Shown here: positions 16,576 to 26,343 of the stretch, in pieces
How the letters are laid out: every line of letters begins with the position of its first letter
How positions within the stretch are numbered: the stretch's first letter is position 1
Assembly: GCA_022565795.1 (NCBI GenBank)
Contig: JAIUMA010000009.1
Span: 24,001 to 83,333 of the forward strand
Reading direction: 5' to 3'
Length of the DNA stretch: 59,333 bases
Origin: Balneolia bacterium
GTDB lineage: Bacteria > Bacteroidota > Rhodothermia > Balneolales > Cyclonatronaceae
The notes under the pieces: generated by a model
What the model saw: only the letters and a program-made list of their open reading frames with translations
Databases searched by the model: none
What the model was told of the DNA's origin: nothing
Program-made: the position numbers and the translations under genes

Positions 16576-16968
16576 ATGAGCAAGGATGCTGATAAAAGAA
16601 TTTCCCCGTATTCAGATGAAGAGCTGGAGTACTTCCGGGACATCATTCTGAAAAAGCGTGCCGATTCCGAGCAGGATTTGGAAATGCTGCAGGCATCGCT
16701 GCGCGACAGCACCGAAAACGCATCCGATGAGTCGGCCTACTCGTTTCACATGGCTGATGCAGGAACCGATGCGCAGGAGCGAGAAAAGACCTATATGCTT
16801 TTCAACCGTACAAAAAAGTTCATCCGTTATCTTGATGATGCCCTCACACGCATCGACAACAAAACCTATGGTGTTTGCAAGGTAACCGGAAAAAAAATAT
16901 CCAAAGGTCGTCTTGAAGCTGTACCGCATACGCAAATCAGCATTGAAGCCAAACTTAAGCAAAAGTAA
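16576..16968 (+). CDS. DksA/TraR-family transcriptional regulator lacking most zinc-finger cysteines
   Basis: 130 residues: an N-terminal coiled-coil hairpin with an acidic tip (DAGTDA, about 61-66, comparable to DxxDxA of DksA) and a C-terminal finger (YGVCKVTGKKISKGRLEAVPHTQ). Only one cysteine (Cys101) of the usual four remains, so zinc is probably not bound; this is common in the phylum. DksA-like proteins bind the RNA polymerase secondary channel and modulate rRNA and stress promoters. A clear AAGGAG ribosome site lies 5 bp before the ATG, and the gene starts 18 bp after ileS, so co-transcription is likely. It ends 12 bp before lspA. Confidence 0.9.
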   Translation: MSKDADKRISPYSDEELEYFRDIILKKRADSEQDLEMLQASLRDSTENASDESAYSFHMADAGTDAQEREKTYMLFNRTKKFIRYLDDALTRIDNKTYGVCKVTGKKISKGRLEAVPHTQISIEAKLKQK

Positions 16969-16980
16969 CTACGGCTACTG

Positions 16981-17724
16981 TTGAGCGATTCAGCTAAAAA
17001 AATTACCTGGTTTTCTGTAATTGTGGTTATCGTGGCTGTGCTGGATCAGTGGAGTAAAACCACGGTCTGGAACAGCCCCGAGCTTCATCGCCTTACCCTC
17101 ATCGACGGGTGGCTGATGTTCAACCTTACCACAAATCCGGGTATGGCTATGGGGATTTCATGGGCTCCGACCTGGGTGATAAGCATCGTGGCTATACTGG
17201 CTACGATCGCCATCACCTGGTACGCAATGAGCATTAGAAAATATGCAAACCTGGGCTTCATGATCTGTATGGGCCTCATCATAGGCGGAGCTGTGGGCAA
17301 TATTCTGGATCGTTTTCACCGGGCGATATCCGGTGGTTACGGTGGGGTTCTGGAAGGCCACGTTGTCGACTTTATTCATTTTACCTACGTTTGGCCCGAG
17401 TGGATGCCCTTTGTAGGCGGGAATCCGTCGTTCCCCTACATTTTTAACGTAGCCGATATTGCCATATCGGTTGCTATCATCACGCTTCTTGTGTTCGCGA
17501 AGTGGCTCCTGCCTGATGAGCCTCCGAAGAAAAAGAAAACAGAAAGTCAGGACAAAGTACAGGAAGCTGATTCAGCCCCGGCTCCGGATACTTTAACTAC
17601 TAAAACTTCCGAAACGCAGGAAAACGTAAAAGCAGATACCGACCAACCAGAAGAGACCAAAACAGACGATCCTCTTCCCGGCCCAATAGAAGACGAAGAC
17701 CCGAAGTCGCCCGGTAAAGGGTAA
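16981..17724 (+). CDS. lspA: Lipoprotein signal peptidase (signal peptidase II) with charged C-terminal extension
   Basis: Inner-membrane aspartyl protease that cleaves prolipoproteins before the lipidated cysteine. Four transmembrane helices are present, with the family motifs DQWSKTTVW, NPGMAMGI, GNILDR, VVDFIHF (catalytic Asp130) and FNVADIAIS (catalytic Asp159). The start is a TTG, since no in-frame ATG lies before the first conserved motif. After the last helix (about residue 177) comes a roughly 70-residue low-complexity tail of lysine, glutamate, aspartate, threonine and proline that ordinary 160-200-residue LspA proteins lack. The many predicted lipoproteins in this window are its likely substrates. 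It lies 12 bp behind the dksA-like gene. Confidence 0.95.
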   Translation: MSDSAKKITWFSVIVVIVAVLDQWSKTTVWNSPELHRLTLIDGWLMFNLTTNPGMAMGISWAPTWVISIVAILATIAITWYAMSIRKYANLGFMICMGLIIGGAVGNILDRFHRAISGGYGGVLEGHVVDFIHFTYVWPEWMPFVGGNPSFPYIFNVADIAISVAIITLLVFAKWLLPDEPPKKKKTESQDKVQEADSAPAPDTLTTKTSETQENVKADTDQPEETKTDDPLPGPIEDEDPKSPGKG

Positions 17725-17774
17725 TTAACACACCGGCCGAGTATTCACCATCCGTTTAATTACAGCCAGCACCC

Positions 17775-18242
17775 ATGTCAACTCCCTCCATTTATACCGG
17801 ACTGATAGCTGAAGCTGGTCGCGATACGTCTCATTCCGGACTTCCCGCCGGTGCCTCTCCGGGCGATTACCATACTGCTGAAGGCATCAATCCCGTATGC
17901 GGAGACCGGGTTAGCTGGTATTTCAAGGTGAAGGACAGAATCATCACAGAAATACGCTACGAGGCAAAAGGTTGCCTCATGAACAAGGCTTCAGCCGCAT
18001 TTTTAGCCCGCTTCGCTGAAGGCCTTGATATCGATGATGCCCGCCAAATCAAGAAGAAGATTGACGAAATTACCGACTCCCCAAAAGGTGATGGCGTAAG
18101 CGGAGAGTTTTCAGCGGATAAGCTCGAAGCAAAGCCATGGCTGTCACTGGCTCAAATTCGGGACTTTCCCGCAAGAAGAAAATGTGTGATGATGGCCTGG
18201 GATAGTTTTTTCAGTGCTTTAGATAAAGACACCGAAGGCTGA
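17775..18242 (+). CDS. SufU/IscU-type iron-sulfur cluster assembly scaffold
   Basis: 155 residues of the NifU-N/IscU fold. The three ligand cysteines are in place: NPVCGD (Cys42, followed by the conserved Asp44), GCLMNKASA (Cys67) and RRKCVMMAW (Cys137). The extra 18-20 residues between the second and third cysteines fit the SufU branch, which often works as a zinc-dependent sulfur acceptor for SufS. No sufS, sufB or sufC gene is adjacent, so partners must be elsewhere. It lies 50 bp behind lspA on the same strand and converges on the Ppx/GppA gene, whose stop is 9 bp away across an AGCTTATAAGCT palindrome. Confidence 0.88.
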   Translation: MSTPSIYTGLIAEAGRDTSHSGLPAGASPGDYHTAEGINPVCGDRVSWYFKVKDRIITEIRYEAKGCLMNKASAAFLARFAEGLDIDDARQIKKKIDEITDSPKGDGVSGEFSADKLEAKPWLSLAQIRDFPARRKCVMMAWDSFFSALDKDTEG

Positions 18243-18251
18243 GCTTATAAG

Positions 18252-19796
18252 CTATTTCTTTCGTGCCGAGACCACTTCGACGGGCTTGCTAATCATCGAC
18301 TCAACCATTTCACGTTTACGCATAGCACCCCAGATTTCCAGCTCGGGATCACTCATTGTTACGATGGAGATGCGAAGAACATCGTTGTCTTTGGTATCGA
18401 ACGAAATCACGTTTTGGTAGTGGCTTCGGTCCAGTCCGTCGGCGAGGCGCATCAGCCCGGAAAGCTTTTTAATCCGATCCTGCTGCTCTTCAGAAAGTGA
18501 ACTAAACAAAATATGACGTTTTTTGGGAGTCGAACGACGGTGGTACCGGGCAACGTGACCCATAATTTCGATCTCTTCCTGCGTAAACCCTTTGAGGTTT
18601 GAGTTCACGATGATGTAGAGTGAATGCTTATGGTGCTTTTTGTTCGAAATATGATACCCGATATCATGCATTAAAGCGGCATAATGGAGCAGTTCCCGGT
18701 CATTTCTGTCCAGCTTGTGATACTTTTGCAGATCATCAAAAAGTTTCAGTGCCATAGTGGCTACGTGGCGTGAGTGTTTCTTCGGCCAGTTGTATTTTTT
18801 CAGCAATTCGTGAACGGAACGCTCCCGTGTGTTCGGGTATGCGTCCAGAAGCTTCAGTCCTTTCACATTATGCTTCACATATTCTACAATGATTCCTTCA
18901 CGCATGGCCTGCACGGAAGTCTTCACCCTTGAAATTCCGAACTTTTCCAGAACATACTTCACCAAAACCAAACCCGGCAGAATGAAATCAACCCGCTTTT
19001 CATCCAGTCCTGGGGTTTGCAGCCGTTTTTTGCGATTCAGTTTCATAAATTCCTGATAGAAATTCAGGAAGTCTTCTTTACTGTACTCAAACTCGTTTAG
19101 GGTAATGCTAAGACTCAGACCCTTGTGCTGCGCTATCATCGATGCGATATTCTGCATGGTTCCGGAAGAACCGATTAAAACCTCCGGACTGTGGATATCA
19201 ACTTGCCCGGCAAGCATGTTCAATTCTTTTTTGTAATGCTTGGTGATGGCATCAATATCGCTTTTTGTGATGGGGTCATTTTTCACAAAGTCGGAGGTCA
19301 TTCGGCTGACACCAATTTTCCGGCTTACGATGTACAAAAGCTCAGTTTTGTTCAGGATCACAAATTCGGTGCTTCCTCCGCCGATGTCCATCACAAGGGC
19401 GGGTTTTTCATCCAGTGCCATTCCGTGCATTACGGCGTGCCCAATCAGCTCGGCCTCTTTGTAGCCCGGAATTGGCTGTATTTTGAAGCCAAGTTCATCA
19501 ATCACCTGCTGTACAAAATCACCGCCGTTTGGCGCCTCCCGGATGGCAGAAGTAGCAAAGGCGAGAATTTTCTCTACGTTTCTGTGGTCACAAAGCGTCT
19601 TGATTTTACGAAGGGCGTCCATGCCGCGGGTGAAGTCGCTTTTGGTCATTTTTTTGCCAACGCCGTTTTTGCCGAGCGTGACCATTTCCTTTAGTGAATC
19701 AACGCTGGTAAAGCGCCCGTCGGAATGCACATCAACAATAATTGCATGAAAGGAGTTGGTGCCCAGGTCGATGGCGGCGATTCGTTTTGATGGCAT
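18252..19796 (-). CDS. Ppx/GppA exopolyphosphatase / pppGpp phosphatase family protein
   Basis: 514 residues. The N-terminal actin-like ATPase/phosphatase half has AAIDLGTNSFHAIIVD (phosphate-1 loop), the catalytic-glutamate region (EAELIGHAVMHG) and MDIGGGSTEFVI. The C-terminal third is an HD-type helical domain with ALMHDIGYHIS and further histidines (HKHSLYIIVN, HVARYHRR). The family removes the terminal phosphate from polyphosphate and/or pppGpp; sequence alone does not separate Ppx from GppA. It is single-gene and convergent with the SufU-like gene, with its promoter presumably in the 19797-20007 divergent spacer shared with the GNAT-nitrilase gene. Confidence 0.9.
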   Translation of the reverse strand: MPSKRIAAIDLGTNSFHAIIVDVHSDGRFTSVDSLKEMVTLGKNGVGKKMTKSDFTRGMDALRKIKTLCDHRNVEKILAFATSAIREAPNGGDFVQQVIDELGFKIQPIPGYKEAELIGHAVMHGMALDEKPALVMDIGGGSTEFVILNKTELLYIVSRKIGVSRMTSDFVKNDPITKSDIDAITKHYKKELNMLAGQVDIHSPEVLIGSSGTMQNIASMIAQHKGLSLSITLNEFEYSKEDFLNFYQEFMKLNRKKRLQTPGLDEKRVDFILPGLVLVKYVLEKFGISRVKTSVQAMREGIIVEYVKHNVKGLKLLDAYPNTRERSVHELLKKYNWPKKHSRHVATMALKLFDDLQKYHKLDRNDRELLHYAALMHDIGYHISNKKHHKHSLYIIVNSNLKGFTQEEIEIMGHVARYHRRSTPKKRHILFSSLSEEQQDRIKKLSGLMRLADGLDRSHYQNVISFDTKDNDVLRISIVTMSDPELEIWGAMRKREMVESMISKPVEVVSARKK

Positions 19797-20007
19797 AAAT
19801 GAGCTGCGGTTTGTAAAAGTTAGCTACACGGTTTCAGCTGAGAAACACACTGTTATAAGGTATCAAAATGACGCGGAAAGTAAAGATGATATTTAATGTT
19901 GAATACATCTGAGTTTGCATAGACCACAAACGAACCTTCATACTTAACAAGCCTGTTAGTATATTAGGTCGGAAGAAAAAACTCCCATTTAATCCCGTTT
20001 AAACGCT

Positions 20008-21603
20008 ATGAAACTGAATCCGGATAATATCGACAACATTGAAGTTCGCCCGCTTAAGCTAAGTGATTTTGAAAGCTTACTGAAGCTGCAGCAGCGCTGT
20101 TTTCGGGATATGGAGCCTACATCTAAAGCTGAGTTCGAGAGTCAGTTATATCAGTTTCAGGAAGGGCAAATTGGCGTTTTTATGAACGGTGAGCTTGTGG
20201 GCTCCTCAAGCGCACTTGTGCTGGATTTGGATGAGTATTCCATCAACCATACGTGGAGCGAAATTGCTGATGATGGATACATACGCAACCACGATGAAGA
20301 GGGCGACACGCTCTATGGTATTGAGGTGATGGTCGATCCCGAATACCGCGGGATGAAAATTGGGCGACGCCTGTATGAGGCCCGCAAAGACCTGTGCCGC
20401 AAGCTTAATCTCAAGCGGATTTTGGTTGGTGGCCGATTGCCCAACTACCACATACACGCCAGCGATATGCGTGTTACCGAATATGTGAACTCCGTTATGG
20501 ACAAAAAGTTTGAAGATCCGGTGCTCACGTTTCAGCTGAAAAACAGCTTCACGGTAAAGCGTATCATAAAAAACTATCTGCCGGATGATGAGCAGTCCTG
20601 CTACTACGCAACCCTCATGGAGTGGGTTAACCTCGATTATGAGCATACCGCTCCGAAGTCCAAGGTGTCGTCATCACCGGCCAGAATTTGCTGTGTGCAG
20701 TACAAGATGCGTAAAATCAAAAGCTTTGATGATTTCGCACAGCAGATAGAGTACTTTGTTGATGTAGCTTCTGAGTATAAGTCGGACTTTGTGCTTTTTC
20801 CGGAACTGCTGACCACTCAACTGCTCAGCTTTGTGGGTGAAAAAAGACCGGGTGCCGCCGCTCGTGAGCTGTCTAAATTTACCGATCAGTATATCGAGTT
20901 CTTTAACGAGATGGCGATTCGTTACAACGTGAATATCATCGGCGGCTCACACTTCACCCTGGAAAATGATCAGGTGTATAACGTCTCCTATTTGTTCCAC
21001 CGGGATGGTAAAATCGACTCTCAGTATAAAATACACGTTACGCCTTCAGAGCGGCAGTGGTGGGGCGTTCAGCCGGGTTCGGAGCCAAAGGTTTTCGATA
21101 CCGACCGCGGTCGCGTAGCGATCAATATTTGTTATGATGTGGAATTCCCCGAGCTGGCGCGGCATGCGGTAGATAACGGGGCGCAGATTTTGTTCGTGCC
21201 CTACTGTACTGACGAGCGCCACGGATTTACCAGAGTACGAATTACGTCTCAGGCGCGTGCTATCGAAAATCAGATTTATGTTGCCATTGCCGGTACGGTT
21301 GGGAACATACCTTCGGTACCAAATATGGATATTCAGTACGCGCAGTCGGCTATTTTTACGCCTTCTGACTTCCCGTTCTCCCGTGACGGTATAGTGGCGA
21401 TTTCAGAAGAGAACACCGAAATGGTGGTGATTGCCGATGTGGATCTCGAAGTGCTCCGCCGAACGCGCTACAGCGGTACTGTAACGCCGTTGAAGGACAG
21501 GCGGAAAGATCTGTACAGTATCAATTTCAATGAGATCAGCGATGAGAAGATCATTCTTAAAATGAATGAGAAAAGCATCACCGAACCGGATAATCTGAAG
21601 TAA
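20008..21603 (+). CDS. Bifunctional GNAT acetyltransferase / carbon-nitrogen hydrolase (nitrilase) fusion
   Basis: 531 residues in two parts. Residues 10-210 are a GNAT-type N-acetyltransferase with the acetyl-CoA loop VDPEYRGMKIGRRLYEARK (about 109-127). Residues 225-510 are a nitrilase-superfamily amidase with the full E-K-C triad: Glu266 (FPELLTT), Lys341 (YKIHVTP) and Cys375 (INICYDVEFPE). This fusion is a recognised family in many bacteria, but its substrate is not known; an amide whose freed amine is acetylated, or the reverse, is a reasonable guess. It converges on the M20 peptidase gene with only 3 bp between stop codons, so no separate terminator fits between them. Confidence 0.92.
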   Translation: MKLNPDNIDNIEVRPLKLSDFESLLKLQQRCFRDMEPTSKAEFESQLYQFQEGQIGVFMNGELVGSSSALVLDLDEYSINHTWSEIADDGYIRNHDEEGDTLYGIEVMVDPEYRGMKIGRRLYEARKDLCRKLNLKRILVGGRLPNYHIHASDMRVTEYVNSVMDKKFEDPVLTFQLKNSFTVKRIIKNYLPDDEQSCYYATLMEWVNLDYEHTAPKSKVSSSPARICCVQYKMRKIKSFDDFAQQIEYFVDVASEYKSDFVLFPELLTTQLLSFVGEKRPGAAARELSKFTDQYIEFFNEMAIRYNVNIIGGSHFTLENDQVYNVSYLFHRDGKIDSQYKIHVTPSERQWWGVQPGSEPKVFDTDRGRVAINICYDVEFPELARHAVDNGAQILFVPYCTDERHGFTRVRITSQARAIENQIYVAIAGTVGNIPSVPNMDIQYAQSAIFTPSDFPFSRDGIVAISEENTEMVVIADVDLEVLRRTRYSGTVTPLKDRRKDLYSINFNEISDEKIILKMNEKSITEPDNLK

Positions 21604-21606
21604 GAT

Positions 21607-23115
21607 TTACCCTTTAGCCTCGGTGAAGGCCATCGTGACCTGATTGAGCTTGTCAGCAGGCTCGGAAACGGATGTGTTTACTACAAGTCTGCCATAAAAC
21701 TGAATCATCTCTCCGTAGTTTTCGATAGAGAGGCGTTCATTGGTGCCGTGAACTCTGTCCAGGTCGCTCTGCTCGGCGCGGAGTGGGAAAAAGCGGTAGA
21801 TGTTTTTACTTACCGCAGCATAGTGCCGGGCGTCTGTTGCGCCAACCATTAGGGAGGGAGCGACAGCAACTTCGGGAAAAATCTGCCGGATGGAACGGGA
21901 AAGCTGCTTGTATGGCTGGTTCTCGACGGATGAAACCGATGATGGCTCAATATATCCGAACAGTTTTTCGATTTTGATGTCATCATCGTTTATAACTCTT
22001 CTCACGTGCTCGATCACGCCTTCGACGGAGTCATTCGGGTGAATTCTGAAGTTCACAACGGCTTTAGCGAGGGTTGGAATCAGGTTCTCTTTAACCCCTG
22101 ATTCAAAAATTGTGGTTGCAGTTGTCGTGCGAAGAGCAGCATCGGTTGCCGGAATTGTGGTAAGGAATCGGCGCAAGGGCGTTTTAAACATCCACAGGTT
22201 GGCAAAAGCATACCGAAGTGGAAAGGGCATACCCGAGCAGAGCGATTCAAAAGTGGATTTCACCAAACCGTCGAATTTGGCGGGCAGCGGATTTTCTTCG
22301 AGCCTGTGCAGCGCATCACCCAGCCTGGCTATAGACGTTTTCCCCTGAGGTACGGAAGAATGACCACCCTCTGTAAGAATGCTCAGCTCAAGGCTCAGAT
22401 AACCTTTTTCTGCCACCGCCACGAGAGCTACCGGACTTTTAATTCCTTCAATCAGCTCTTCCACCACGGGAAGTCCCTCATCAAGCAGAAATTCAAGCTC
22501 AATGCCCCGGTCGGCCAGAATGCGGCCGATTTCACTGGCTCCGAACTCACCGTCGATTTCCTCATCGTGTCCGAATCCAAGATAAATGGTCCGTTCCGGG
22601 GCGAATCCCTGCTTGAGTAGCGCCTCGGTTGCTTCCAGAATAGCCATCACGCCGGACTGCACATCCATGGTGCCGCGGCCGTAGATATGCTCATCAGTGA
22701 TGGCTCCCTGAAACGGAGGATGATCCCAGTCTTCTTCGGTTCCGGGCTCAACGGGAACAACATCGAGGTGGCAGGTAAGCATCATCGGTTTGAGGTCGGG
22801 ATTGGTACCTTCCCACTTAAAAAGCAGGCTGTAGTGGTTTATGATCTCCTTACCGAGCTTGTCGTGCACTTCCGGAAATGCCTTCTCGAGGAAAGCATGC
22901 ATTTTCTTAAACTCGTCGCCGTCCACTTCGTTTGCGTCCTGTTTGGACACCGTTTTAAACTGAATAGCTTTGCTCAGCCTTTTTACGGCATCATCCAGAT
23001 TAACGGGAATGTGCCGCAGATCTGCCTTAATCGAATCACGACGCGAAAAGAGATACGTCCTGAAGAGTGTGAACCCGACGAAGAGAGCGAGCAGGGTTAA
23101 AAAAGCGTACAGCAT
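21607..23115 (-). CDS. M20 family metallopeptidase (carboxypeptidase S-like), membrane-anchored
   Basis: 502 residues. The N-terminal hydrophobic helix (LYAFLTLLALFVGFTLF) is probably an uncleaved signal anchor. The catalytic domain carries the zinc and base residues of M20 enzymes: CHLDVVPV (His116, Asp118), YGRGTMDVQSG (Asp151), FGHDEEIDG (the catalytic glutamate pair), and GATDARHYA near the C-terminus. A lid/dimerisation domain is inserted between. The closest relatives by motif are yeast carboxypeptidase S-like di- and aminoacyl peptidases; the periplasmic orientation is inferred. Convergent with the GNAT-nitrilase gene and divergent from leuS. Confidence 0.9.
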   Translation of the reverse strand: MLYAFLTLLALFVGFTLFRTYLFSRRDSIKADLRHIPVNLDDAVKRLSKAIQFKTVSKQDANEVDGDEFKKMHAFLEKAFPEVHDKLGKEIINHYSLLFKWEGTNPDLKPMMLTCHLDVVPVEPGTEEDWDHPPFQGAITDEHIYGRGTMDVQSGVMAILEATEALLKQGFAPERTIYLGFGHDEEIDGEFGASEIGRILADRGIELEFLLDEGLPVVEELIEGIKSPVALVAVAEKGYLSLELSILTEGGHSSVPQGKTSIARLGDALHRLEENPLPAKFDGLVKSTFESLCSGMPFPLRYAFANLWMFKTPLRRFLTTIPATDAALRTTTATTIFESGVKENLIPTLAKAVVNFRIHPNDSVEGVIEHVRRVINDDDIKIEKLFGYIEPSSVSSVENQPYKQLSRSIRQIFPEVAVAPSLMVGATDARHYAAVSKNIYRFFPLRAEQSDLDRVHGTNERLSIENYGEMIQFYGRLVVNTSVSEPADKLNQVTMAFTEAKG

Positions 23116-23270
23116 ATATTAGATCAGAAAGGGACAATTAGCGGAGAGTGCTCAGACCGGTCCCGATGATGTGATTGGTTTGTGAATTGAAATAAAGAGC
23201 CAAAATAAACACTTCGTTCGTAAAACAGAATAATTAAACTTGTTTTCAGTAGTTCAGGCACCAAATCCTT

Positions 23271-23278
23271 ATATTTGC
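23271..23278 (+). promoter_or_regulatory. TAnnTTTG -7-like box upstream of leuS
   Basis: TATATTTG lies 52 bp before the leuS ATG and is identical to the octamer before ileS. A -33 element at standard spacing is not evident. Confidence 0.4.
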
Positions 23279-23330
23279 AGGCTTAAACGGATACCTAATT
23301 CAACCATCAGTCTGTAAAGAAATCAGCTAT

Positions 23331-26030
23331 ATGAGCGACTACAAACCATCGGACATAGAGTCTAAATGGCAGCAATACTGGGACAATAACAAAACCTTCA
23401 AAACCGACGACAGCGACCGGAGTAAGCCCAAATACTACGTGCTGGATATGTTTCCCTATCCAAGCGGAGCCGGTCTTCATGTAGGCCATCCGGAAGGCTA
23501 CACGGCTACCGATATCGTGGCTCGGTACAAGCGGATGAATGGTTTTAACGTATTGCACCCGATGGGATGGGACGCTTTCGGACTTCCAGCCGAGCAGTAT
23601 GCCGTGAAAACGGGCACGCATCCCAGAATAACCACTGAGAAGAACGTGAACGGATTCAGAAGGCAGTTGAAGTCACTTGGATTTGGCTACGACTGGGATC
23701 GTGAAATCAATACGACTTCACCGGACTACTTCAAGTGGACACAGTGGATCTTTCTTCAGCTGTATAGCAAAGGACTCGCATATCAGGCCGATGTTGCCGT
23801 AAATTGGTGTCCTGAGCTTGGTACTGTTCTTGCAAATGAAGAAGTGATTGACGGCAAAAGCGAAGTAGGAGGTTTTCCAGTAATCCGCAAGCCGATGAAG
23901 CAGTGGATGCTCAAGATTACCGAATATGCCGAGCGCCTGCTTACCGACCTGGATGATTTGGACTGGCCGGAATCCATCAAGGAAATGCAGCGAAACTGGA
24001 TCGGGAAGTCATCCGGGGCTAACGTCGATTTCGCGGTTAAGGGCATTGACGAAAAGATCTCTGTATTTACAACCCGTCCTGACACGCTTTTTGGCGCTAC
24101 ATATATGGTCCTTGCTCCCGAGCATGAGCTGGTACAGAAAATTGTCGATAGCGGTAAAAAAGAAGAAGTAGACGCCTATCTCAAGGAAACCGAGAAAAAG
24201 TCTGATCTGGACCGAACCGATCTCAATAAAAATAAGACGGGAGTTTTTACCGGAGCGTATGCCGTCAACCCTGTAACGGGTAAGGATATTCCTATCTGGA
24301 TAGCCGATTATGTGCTCATCAGCTACGGAACCGGCGCTATAATGGCGGTCCCTGGTCATGACGAACGCGACTGGGAGTTTGCACAAAAGTTCGATCTGCC
24401 GATAGTTGAAGTAGTAAAAGGAGGGGATGTTACAAAAGCAGCCTTCACCGATACGGCCGATGGCGTAGCCGTTAACTCCACCAACGATGAAATCTCTCTC
24501 GACGGCCTGAAGGTTGATGAGGCCAAGGAGCGCATCACCCTATGGCTGTCAGAAAAAGGACTGGGTGAAGCCACGGTTACCTACAAACTGCGCGACTGGC
24601 TGTTTTCGCGTCAGCGCTACTGGGGAGAGCCGTTTCCGGTCATTTTTGTTGATGGTAAGCCAAAGCCGCTTCCGGAGGATCAGCTGCCCGTAATGCTTCC
24701 TGAGGTTGAAAAATATGAGCCGAGCGGAACCGGAGAGTCACCGCTTGCCACTATTGAAGAGTGGGTGAACACCACGGATCCTGAAACCGGAAAGCCAGCC
24801 CGTCGTGAGACAAACACCATGCCTCAGTGGGCCGGTTCCTGCTGGTATTATCTGCGTTATATTGATCCTGATTATACCGAGGGTCCGGTTTCGAAAGAAA
24901 AGGAAAACTACTGGATGCCAGTCGATCTCTACGTGGGCGGTGCAGAGCATGCCGTTCTTCATCTTTTGTATGCACGATTCTGGCACAAAGTGCTTTACGA
25001 TATAGGCGTGGTGTCTACAAAAGAGCCGTTTCAAAAGCTTGTAAATCAGGGCATGATTCTGGGCGAGATGGAGTACACGCTTTACAGAGGCTCGGACGGC
25101 AATTTCCTTTCACAGGATGATTTAGAGAGCTATGAAGGCGACCTCACCAGAATAAAAGTTACGGCAGAGCAACTTTCCAAGAAGGGTGATGGATTTGTGA
25201 TAAATCCTCAAAATGCCGGCCGGCCTCTCACGGTAATTCACCCTGACGGAAAGCGTGAAGAAAAGAGCGATTACTTTACGGCTTCCGACCTTGAAAATGA
25301 TCTTTATGTTGAGGCGCGATCCTATAAAATGTCGAAATCACGCGGTAATGTAATCAATCCGGATGACGTGGTTGAGCAGTATGGTGCCGATGCGCTGAGG
25401 CTCTATGAAATGTTTATGGGGCCGCTCGAGCAGGTTAAGCCGTGGAGCATGAGCGGCGTTGAGGGGGTATACCGCTTCCTCAAGCGCGTATGGCGTATGA
25501 TTGTGGATGATCGCAGCGGAAACCTGCTTCCTGAAATCGCCGACGTTGAAGCTGCTAAAGCTCAGGAAAAGGCGCTTCATGAAGCCATCAAAAAGGTAAC
25601 CGAAGACATCGAGGGATTTCGTTTTAATACGGGTATATCTGCTCTGATGATTTTTGTGAATGAGGCTATGAAGTGGGAGAAGCGCCCCCTAAGCGTGATG
25701 AATGATTTTCTGCTGCTATTAAGCCCGTATGCGCCTCACCTTGCGGAAGAGCTCTGGCTCAAGCTTGGGAACGAGCCTTCGGTAGCGCATCAGCCGTGGC
25801 CAAAGTATGATGAATCCAAGCTGGTCGATGATTCAAAAACCTATGCTGTTCAGGTAAACGGTAAAGTTCGCGGGCAGATTAACGTGCCGATGGATCAGGC
25901 AAAAAACAAAGACCTTGTTCTTGAGATGGCAAAATCCGAGCCCGGCGTTCTGAAGTATCTTGAGGGTAAAGAACTGGTGAAGGAAATCTTTGTACCGCTC
26001 AAAATTGTGAACCTGGTGGTGAAGGGGTGA
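23331..26030 (+). CDS. leuS: Leucyl-tRNA synthetase
   Basis: 899 residues; charges tRNA-Leu. The class I signatures are canonical: [18 protein letters not shown] (HVGH at 50-53) and [16 protein letters not shown] (KMSKS at 666-670). The CP1 editing domain contains the threonine-rich [14 protein letters not shown] and [16 protein letters not shown] motifs, so proofreading should be intact. The leucine-specific domain and anticodon/C-terminal domains ([11 protein letters not shown]) are present. Unlike ileS in the same window, its HXGH signature is normal. The gene is monocistronic and faces the GH3-family gene across a 313-bp spacer. Confidence 0.97.
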   Translation: MSDYKPSDIESKWQQYWDNNKTFKTDDSDRSKPKYYVLDMFPYPSGAGLHVGHPEGYTATDIVARYKRMNGFNVLHPMGWDAFGLPAEQYAVKTGTHPRITTEKNVNGFRRQLKSLGFGYDWDREINTTSPDYFKWTQWIFLQLYSKGLAYQADVAVNWCPELGTVLANEEVIDGKSEVGGFPVIRKPMKQWMLKITEYAERLLTDLDDLDWPESIKEMQRNWIGKSSGANVDFAVKGIDEKISVFTTRPDTLFGATYMVLAPEHELVQKIVDSGKKEEVDAYLKETEKKSDLDRTDLNKNKTGVFTGAYAVNPVTGKDIPIWIADYVLISYGTGAIMAVPGHDERDWEFAQKFDLPIVEVVKGGDVTKAAFTDTADGVAVNSTNDEISLDGLKVDEAKERITLWLSEKGLGEATVTYKLRDWLFSRQRYWGEPFPVIFVDGKPKPLPEDQLPVMLPEVEKYEPSGTGESPLATIEEWVNTTDPETGKPARRETNTMPQWAGSCWYYLRYIDPDYTEGPVSKEKENYWMPVDLYVGGAEHAVLHLLYARFWHKVLYDIGVVSTKEPFQKLVNQGMILGEMEYTLYRGSDGNFLSQDDLESYEGDLTRIKVTAEQLSKKGDGFVINPQNAGRPLTVIHPDGKREEKSDYFTASDLENDLYVEARSYKMSKSRGNVINPDDVVEQYGADALRLYEMFMGPLEQVKPWSMSGVEGVYRFLKRVWRMIVDDRSGNLLPEIADVEAAKAQEKALHEAIKKVTEDIEGFRFNTGISALMIFVNEAMKWEKRPLSVMNDFLLLLSPYAPHLAEELWLKLGNEPSVAHQPWPKYDESKLVDDSKTYAVQVNGKVRGQINVPMDQAKNKDLVLEMAKSEPGVLKYLEGKELVKEIFVPLKIVNLVVKG

Positions 26031-26343
26031 TGGATTTTGGGGTGTTTTGGCCGTCCCGGCTTTTGTGTCAATACCGAATGGTCGGGACAGGTTCCGCGGT
26101 TTATTTCCGTTAATCTGCGTCCGGAAATTTTCACACAACGTCCGCAAAATGAAATATCACGGCCCTTCGGCTCCGGCTCCGCCAGGGACCAGTTGCGTTG
26201 CCACGATGGTTGTACCTTTCGAGTCTGCTGTCGTGGAGGCAAAAGCTAGAAAAATGTTACTGTGCCCTAATTAAGCTGTTTGCCAACACATTCTTTGCGT
26301 TAATCCGCGGTATAATCTGAGTGCCTCTGCGTCCTGCCATTCA
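26031..26343. repeat. Intergenic spacer with repeat-like CGTTAATCYGCG elements between convergent leuS and GH3 genes
   Basis: No gene is credible in these 313 bp. Two similar elements occur: CCGTTAATCTGCGTCC near 26107-26122 and GCGTTAATCCGCGG near 26297-26310, the second followed by CCTCTGCGTCCT near 26323. I recall similar text recurring in intergenic spacers of unrelated bacteria as a dispersed repeat. A GTCCCG/CGGGAC inverted pair lies at about 26062 and 26094. No classical terminator is visible. Assignment as a dispersed repeat remnant is tentative. Confidence 0.4.

Noticed and set aside
26037-26249. Short open frame in the leuS/GH3 spacer
   Set aside because: 70 codons, no RBS or family resemblance, and it overlaps the repeat-like elements.
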